Source: an uncultured bacterium
Lineage (GTDB): Bacteria > Bacteroidota > Bacteroidia > Bacteroidales > Bacteroidaceae
NCBI GenBank assembly: GCA_905216025.1
Contig: CAJMSE010000029.1
Location: 1 to 18,670, forward strand
DNA length: 18,670 nucleotides
Direction of reading: 5' to 3'
Shown: positions 14,465 through 18,670 of the stretch, in pieces
Position numbering within the stretch: position 1 is the first letter of the stretch
How the letters are laid out: the number at the start of each line of letters is the position of its first letter
Program-made: the position numbers and the translations under genes
Notes under the pieces: generated by a model
The model's input: only the letters and a program-made list of their open reading frames with translations
What the model was told of the DNA's origin: nothing
Databases searched by the model: none

Positions 14465-15151
14465 TCAGTCTCTATCGTTGTTACATGTCTTGCACTTCGC
14501 CATGATATCGTATGTCAGCGACAGGCGGAGGGTGCTGTAGCAGTCTGTGTTCTTGAACATTCCCGAGCTGCGGATGCCGTAGGGGTCTTCCACGCCGTCG
14601 AGGCCGTCGCTCATCGAGAACGTCATTATCCACTCAAGGCCTATGTTCAGGCGGTCGCCGAGCTTGTATTTCACGCCCGCGCCGATGGGCACGTTGCCCG
14701 TGAAGACGCTCCCGGCATCGGTCTTGGCTGCCGTGACGCCGATGCCGCCGGCTATATACGGCGTGAACGGCCGCGCACCGCGGTACTCGCGGCCCGTGCC
14801 GTAAGGCCAGAAGTTATACTCGAAGCGGAAGCCCACGTCGGTGAGCGTGCTGCTGAAGTCGGCCGGTGCAGCGTCCATGCCGGGATACCACGTCTCCACA
14901 TCGGCACTCGAGCCCTTCAGCTTGCCGTAGCTCACGGTCATGGCCAGCGCCATGCGCGGGTTAAACTTATACCTGCCCACGAGCGAGTATGCCGGCTGCA
15001 TGCCCTTCGTAAGGCTGCCGTTGAAGTCGCCGAGATACGTCATAAGCCCCGCACCGGCGCCTATCTCGGCCCTGTATTCGGGGTCTTCCTGCGCTGCAGC
15101 CCGCATGGCGGGGAGCAGGAGCATCGCTATGACTGCGGCGAGATGCTTCAT
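14465..15151 (-). CDS. DUF6089-like outer-membrane beta-barrel protein
   Basis: A GTG at 15160 would overlap the preceding stop. The ATG at 15151 gives a cleaner start, with signal peptide MKHLAAVIAMLLLPAMRAAAQ and a 228-residue precursor. The mature part has alternating strands with Gly and aromatic residues (GAGAGLMTYLGDFNGS, FRFEYNFWPYG, TPYIAGGIGVTAAK, GAGVKYKLGDRLNIGLEW) and a last segment YSTLRLSLTYDI, as in small 8-strand OmpW/OmpX-like barrels. A protein of this family (DUF6089) commonly precedes uppS-bamA in Bacteroidota; its role is not established. The conserved position suggests a job in envelope assembly or that it serves as a Bam substrate. Confidence 0.8.
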   Translation of the reverse strand: MKHLAAVIAMLLLPAMRAAAQEDPEYRAEIGAGAGLMTYLGDFNGSLTKGMQPAYSLVGRYKFNPRMALAMTVSYGKLKGSSADVETWYPGMDAAPADFSSTLTDVGFRFEYNFWPYGTGREYRGARPFTPYIAGGIGVTAAKTDAGSVFTGNVPIGAGVKYKLGDRLNIGLEWIMTFSMSDGLDGVEDPYGIRSSGMFKNTDCYSTLRLSLTYDIMAKCKTCNNDRD

Positions 15152-15156
15152 CGGCC

Positions 15157-16572
15157 TCACTTCTTCCAGCCGAAACTACTGAGGCGCCCGCGCCACACCT
15201 GTCCGGTGCCGCCGCAGAAGAGCCACACGTTGCCGCCGGCGTCGGCCGTCACGGCAAGCGACGTTGCCGCCGTGTCTATGCCTCCGGGCATCACGTATGT
15301 GCTGCTCGCCTTCCATGTGATGCCGCCGTCGCGGCTCTCGTATATCTGCGACAGCGGTGAGGCCGTGCACGTGCCGATGCCGCCGAGACCCGCCGCGAGC
15401 ATGACGCCGTCGTAGCCGAAGACGCTGAGCCCTGCCAGCCGCGGCATGCGGTAGGCGTATGAGCCGTCGGTGCCGAGGCTTATCCAGCGGCCGGGACGGC
15501 TCCCGTGAGAGTATTCGGCAATCTTGCGCAGCACCACGGCATTGCCGTCGGCCGGGAAGCCGCTCTCGGAGCGGTTGCCGGCAACGAGCACGTAGTCTGT
15601 GCTGTCGCTGTATGCAAACGGCGTGCAGCAGTAGGTGATGTCCTGCGAGGGCATCAGCGGCGCGCCGCCGTCGAGGTCGATGTCTTCAGCATCATGCGCC
15701 CATGTGCGGCCGCCGTCGGCAGACACCATCAGGGTGCCGTCGGTGCCGATGGCATGCAGCTCGGCCGTGCTGCACCCGAGGAGGCGCGCCACGCCTGCGA
15801 CCGGAGCCACGTCGGCGAATGTCGAGCCACCGTCGGCAGATGCGCGGAGCATGCCGCCGTCGAGGACGAAGAGCGAGTCGCCCCGCACCGCCACATTATT
15901 ATATACGTCGCCGCCGAGCGTTGCCGCCGAGCGGGTCCATGTGTTTCCGTCGTCAAGACTGCTGCTGTATATCACCGTGCTGCCGCCCTCGCAGCCGAGC
16001 ACCGTCATGCGGCCGCCGAGCACCACGGCACGCATGCCCGTCATCGAGGCGAAGGCGCCGTTGTCGGCCAGTCGGTTCCAGCCGAACACGCCCTCACGCT
16101 CGCGGTGTATGTTCACCGTGACGCGGTATCTGCGCGACGCGCTGTTGTCTGAAGAGTAGACGGTGAGATAGCGCGGCACCCTGAAGTCGGTCGAGTCTGT
16201 CGTAGTGAGAAGTTTGATAGAGTCGTTGAGGATGTTCTCTATCACCACGACGCCGTTGTTTCTCGTGCTGAACGAGCACAGCATCTTCGAGGCGTCGGTG
16301 CCTGCCGGCATCGAGTCGGTGTTGAAAATCTCCCCTTTTATGTGGTCGATGCTGAACGGATAGTACTTCAGCATCTCGTCCGTGACCGTGAAGACTGAGT
16401 CTTCTCCCGTCGAAGAGAGCGTGTGACGCTCGGCCTTTGCACTCGTAATCTGGAACGCCGTGATGGCAATATCGTTGTATAGCGTCACCTCGACCTCGTC
16501 TTCATCCACGCAGGAAGAAAGCGCGAACACTGCAGATAGCAGCAGGCACAGAGGGCTGATGTATCTTCTCAT
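15157..16572 (-). CDS. DUF6242-like lipoprotein with beta-propeller (BNR-type) repeats
   Basis: The 471-residue product has a lipoprotein signal (hydrophobic stretch, then LSSC with Cys21) followed by acidic residues. An N-terminal domain (about 30-155) is followed by a propeller-like region with repeated Asp-box-like motifs: SLDDGNTWTRS, SADGGSTFAD, SADGGRTWAH, YESRDGGITWKAS. Such repeats are seen in sialidases and WD/BNR propellers, but no sialidase catalytic set is visible, so an enzymatic role is not claimed. Bacteroidales proteins of this layout upstream of uppS-bamA are usually annotated DUF6242. The stop lies 5 bases before the next ATG. It is probably anchored in the outer membrane and may support barrel assembly, by inference from neighbours only. 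Confidence 0.8.
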   Translation of the reverse strand: MRRYISPLCLLLSAVFALSSCVDEDEVEVTLYNDIAITAFQITSAKAERHTLSSTGEDSVFTVTDEMLKYYPFSIDHIKGEIFNTDSMPAGTDASKMLCSFSTRNNGVVVIENILNDSIKLLTTTDSTDFRVPRYLTVYSSDNSASRRYRVTVNIHREREGVFGWNRLADNGAFASMTGMRAVVLGGRMTVLGCEGGSTVIYSSSLDDGNTWTRSAATLGGDVYNNVAVRGDSLFVLDGGMLRASADGGSTFADVAPVAGVARLLGCSTAELHAIGTDGTLMVSADGGRTWAHDAEDIDLDGGAPLMPSQDITYCCTPFAYSDSTDYVLVAGNRSESGFPADGNAVVLRKIAEYSHGSRPGRWISLGTDGSYAYRMPRLAGLSVFGYDGVMLAAGLGGIGTCTASPLSQIYESRDGGITWKASSTYVMPGGIDTAATSLAVTADAGGNVWLFCGGTGQVWRGRLSSFGWKK

Positions 16573-16601
16573 CTAATCTATTCGTTTTTAATTTTTAGCT
16601 G

Positions 16602-16609
16602 CAAATTTA
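16602..16609 (-). promoter_or_regulatory. -7 box for the envelope operon
   Basis: TAAATTTG on the minus strand (16609-16602), followed by GC, matches the Bacteroidota -7 element 29 bases before the DUF6242-like start codon. The TTTG further upstream is only 12 bases away, too close for the usual -33 spacing, so the upstream box is weak or different. It would drive the long operon to murI. Confidence 0.55.
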
Positions 16610-16803
16610 ATCACAATTCTGCAAATAGCCGCACTTTTCATTCATTTATTAAGTTAATTATATGATAATGTGGATTATTTTAAGTTCTGTTAGTTTAATT
16701 GCCGACAGCCCGTGACGGCCGCAGCAGCAGACTGTCTGCCCCCTTCTGACACCTCCCTACCCTGCCCCGGCGGATCTGCGAAGCTGCCGGAACGTACATA
16801 TAC

Positions 16804-17006
16804 AAAAAGAAGGAGCGCGGTATGACTCACTCACTCCGCGCTCCTCCCTAACAGCTGCCTTCGCAACACATAAGGAATCTCCTTATGTTCCCGCAATCGC
16901 GGATGTCACGCCGGCATGGCCGTTGTTTGAAAATCTAATAACATAATCTTTACCTTAAAATCTATTAACTACTAACCTAATGAATAACAATGTATTCTCT
17001 CGAACA
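16804..17006 (-). ncRNA. Candidate small RNA of about 200 nt
   Basis: On the minus strand a consensus promoter leads into a non-coding segment with an AT-rich 5' half carrying two TTAATAGATTTT-like repeats. Three hairpins follow: CCGC/GCGG around 16891-16902, ACATAAGGA/TCCTTATGT (16868-16888), and finally AGGAGCGCGG/CCGCGCTCCT (16811-16845) followed by TCTTTTTG, a textbook intrinsic terminator in this direction. The only frame is a 12-codon one starting MLLDFQ, which is not convincing. It lies upstream of the envelope operon, which has its own -7 box, so the segment is better explained as a separate RNA than as a leader. I do not recognise an Rfam family. Confidence 0.55.
16811..16845 (-). 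terminator. Intrinsic terminator of the candidate small RNA
   Basis: A 10-bp perfect stem, AGGAGCGCGG (16811-16820) with CCGCGCTCCT (16836-16845), is followed on the minus strand by TCTTTTTG. On the plus strand no U-tract follows, so the direction is clear. Confidence 0.75.
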
Positions 17007-17011
17007 CGTTG

Positions 17012-17043
17012 CAAAGGTAATCATTTCTGTGCTCGCGCACAAA
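17012..17043 (-). promoter_or_regulatory. Consensus promoter of the candidate small RNA
   Basis: TTTG (17043-17040) and TACCTTTG (17019-17012) on the minus strand are 20 bases apart, matching the Bacteroidota consensus exactly. The predicted start lies near 17005. Confidence 0.65.
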
Positions 17044-17265
17044 TCTTTTCACATCGTTTGTTGCTTATTAGCATTTCTTTTTGATTTATGTCAACCTAAA
17101 AGGGGATAAAACGGCCGGAAAGGAAAGAATCTGCCCTTTTTCCGGTGCATGGAGGCAGGGAAACGGCAAATCCCGTGACTTCTTTTCTCCGCACCGCCGT
17201 GTATCAGAAAATCGGTTTTTATCAGAGTCCGGCCGAGCTACTCACCAACACCTTATTTATATTAT

Positions 17266-17376
17266 ATGACCATCCGCCAGCCCACGCTCCGCATGATGAA
17301 TCACGGAAAGCTGTATGGCGTGTGCTGGAGAAAAGGCGACAGCGGACGGGATATAGCATTGACAGGCAAAGGATAA
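17266..17376 (+). CDS. Doubtful 36-residue small ORF
   Basis: ATG to TAA encodes MTIRQPTLRMM followed by NHGKLYGVCWRKGDSGRDI and a short end. Codon use is GC-rich and the sequence reads as plausible protein, but there is no clear promoter or ribosome site. Its 3' end overlaps the hairpin at 17358-17387. It could be a gene fragment or chance. I do not recognise it. Confidence 0.2.
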   Translation: MTIRQPTLRMMNHGKLYGVCWRKGDSGRDIALTGKG

Positions 17377-17387
17377 TGCCTGTCAAT
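17358..17387 (-). terminator. Hairpin at the end of the transglutaminase-like gene
   Basis: ATTGACAGGC (17358-17367) and GCCTGTCAAT (17378-17387) pair perfectly over 10 bp with a 10-base loop. The stop TGA of the minus-strand gene (17385-17383) lies inside the stem. No U-tract follows, so this is a terminator or mRNA-end stabiliser by position. Confidence 0.55.
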
Positions 17388-18670
17388 ACCATATCTGCTT
17401 GTTGTCACGATATTCAAAGATACGTTCCTCATGTCCCTTTGTCCTGTCTTTTAACAGCAATAAAGCACCTGTCGGTATGCCGTCAAAGACAAGATAATTA
17501 CACTTTGCCACTTCACGGCCCGCAAGACGCCATCCTCCATCAAAATAATAGAGTTCATATAAATGTCCCGGTTCAACATTGTTCGTATCAGACTTTGGAG
17601 TAAATTTTATCCTTGTCACTCTTTGAGATTGACCTTCTCCTAAATCAAGACCTATCCAATATTTTGTACTCTTCGCAGAAGCCACTGTCTCCGGCTTACC
17701 GTCAAATGCAAGTCTTATGTTTTTATCATACACCTTATAAGCAATATGATTTCCGGTCAGTTTATATTCCCGGCCTGTATCATCAGAAGAATAAAATGCC
17801 AACTCTGCAAGTGGAGTCCTGCTATTTGGCGATGTCTTGTAACGGAGATACCTATAGGCTGGTTTTGAATCAGAAACAAGGACTTCCATATCACCATACG
17901 GCATACGATCAACTATGCCCAAAGTATCAGGATTCTTAAAAGATGGATTATCAGAACCTTCAAACACACCTCCTTTCATATTTCCCCATTGATTTGTCAA
18001 ATAAGAGAACAAAGGATACTTACGATAAAGCGTCACTTTCTCCGGACATTCGGCATTTGGAACAAATGTCCTCACACCCCCATCATCACTTAAAAGAAAA
18101 GGAAGCCCTGTAATTGCAAGCCGGCCGCCACGGACAGCAGCCACTGCATAAACGACACCTGTTCCTGACGCATTAAAAACAGCCTTACTACCGGAAGGAT
18201 ATGCCCACGCCACAGGCATCCATCCCGAACCGGTACGGAAGACACAAAGACAAGCCGGTCCATCATCAGTAAATGGAACTGATACGTCGCAACAATGGCC
18301 ATACTCTGATGATACATCCATGACAAAAGAATCAGCCAATACTTTCGGGATACCGGCCGGTGCAACATTGCAATGGTTATAAACTACCCTATAAATCTTT
18401 GCAACCTTTTTCTCTGATGCCACATCAAACGGGCAGTCATCTTGTGGATCTATCTTATATCTGACAGGGAAAAGGGATGCATCGATTTTATTATAGCGTT
18501 TTGCTTCTTCCTCCTTTTCATATACAGTATAAGTAGCGCCATCGTTCATTACAAGCGAGACCCATGAATGCCCCACCTGACTATAATTAGCCCACTTTAA
18601 CTTTGCGTCGGTAAAAAAGAACTAATAAAAATCTTTTGAATATGCGGTCAGTTTCTTACCTTTGTTGTAT
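17383..18670 (-). pseudogene. C-terminal part of a transglutaminase-like exported protein, interrupted by TAG
   Basis: The frame is open to the window edge except for a TAG at 18624-18622. Sequence on both sides is coherent: before the stop NKGKKLTAYSKDFY, after it FFFTDAKLKWANYSQVGHSW. GHSWVSLVMNDG matches the histidine motif of transglutaminase-like (Cys-His-Asp) proteins; the Cys would lie outside the window. A GTG at 18576 is therefore not a believable start. Downstream parts include a beta-rich middle and a discoidin/F5-8C-like end (about the last 120 residues: AFDGKPETVASAKSTKYWIG, LYELYYFDGGWRLAG). Related Bacteroidales proteins are large, exported and of unclear substrate. The TAG may be a nonsense mutation, a sequencing error, or rarely recoding. 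The gene is AT-richer than the envelope block. Confidence 0.6.

Larger units (their letters stand above)
16573..17382. other. 810-base spacer, mostly without protein genes
   Basis: The stretch holds the operon promoter next to 16572 and the candidate small RNA (about 16804-17006, minus strand) with its promoter. It also has a doubtful 36-codon frame on the plus strand (17266-17376) overlapping the hairpin that ends the last gene. Other short frames in 17045-17600 show no start context or recognisable motif. No tRNA, insertion sequence or CRISPR is seen. Confidence 0.6.

Noticed and set aside
11079..16159. Plus-strand frames opposite bamA, uppS, the DUF6089-like and the DUF6242-like genes
   Set aside because: All are antisense to recognised genes and encode Arg/Ala/His-rich nonsense sequence without family features.
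15157..16572. Sialidase function for the propeller lipoprotein
   Set aside because: Asp-box-like repeats are present, but no sialidase catalytic arginine triad or FRIP-type motif is visible; the repeats only support a propeller fold.
17045..17620. Short plus-strand frames of about 60-150 codons in and beyond the last spacer
   Set aside because: No start context and no family motif; the longer one runs antisense into the transglutaminase-like gene.
1..18670. CRISPR arrays, tRNA or rRNA genes, insertion sequences, phage genes
   Set aside because: No regularly spaced repeats, cloverleaf genes, transposase frames or phage structural genes were seen on either strand.

Overview
The window looks like a chromosomal segment of a Bacteroidales bacterium, most likely Prevotellaceae- or Muribaculaceae-like. 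Three things support this. Promoters fit the Bacteroidota pattern (TTTG, about 20 bp, TAnnTTTG). The gene order DUF6242-like lipoprotein, DUF6089-like barrel, uppS, bamA, OmpH-type chaperones, murI is typical of the phylum. The BspA-like leucine-rich-repeat protein ends in the short Bacteroidales tail with a YNLTGQRV-type motif. These assignments come from recognising families by eye; no search was run.

Layout. Positions 1-1300 are an AT-rich accessory stretch. It holds gene debris on the minus strand, including a truncated AlbA-type ATP-binding protein with a VAKN tandem repeat, and then a strongly structured RNA with its own promoter and a terminator-like 3' end. Positions 1422-5002 carry a large exported BspA-like LRR protein, followed 23 bases later by a 59-residue peptide gene. 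A perfect 23-bp hairpin then separates these from the convergent minus-strand genes. Positions 5182-6525 encode a stand-alone AAA_14/DUF4143 ATPase. Positions 6727-7839 form a two-gene unit: an Fe-S assembly factor of the DUF59/MIP18 family and lpxH.

Positions 8092-16572 are one long GC-rich minus-strand envelope cluster. In transcription order it reads: DUF6242-like lipoprotein, DUF6089-like barrel, uppS, bamA, three OmpH/Skp-like chaperones, murI. It joins outer-membrane protein insertion (BamA with periplasmic chaperones) to cell-wall precursor supply (undecaprenyl diphosphate and D-glutamate). LpxH, which acts in lipid A synthesis, lies just downstream, so 6.7-16.6 kb is an envelope-biogenesis block. 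Upstream of it, 16573-17382 has no convincing protein gene but contains a good candidate small RNA with a consensus promoter and an intrinsic terminator. The window ends inside the C-terminal part of a transglutaminase-like exported protein whose frame is interrupted by a TAG.

The most noteworthy items are the structured RNA at about 965-1300, the pairing of the LRR gene with the 59-residue peptide, the candidate small RNA at about 16804-17006, the TAG inside the transglutaminase-like gene, and the short-period repeats that fill spacers of the envelope cluster.
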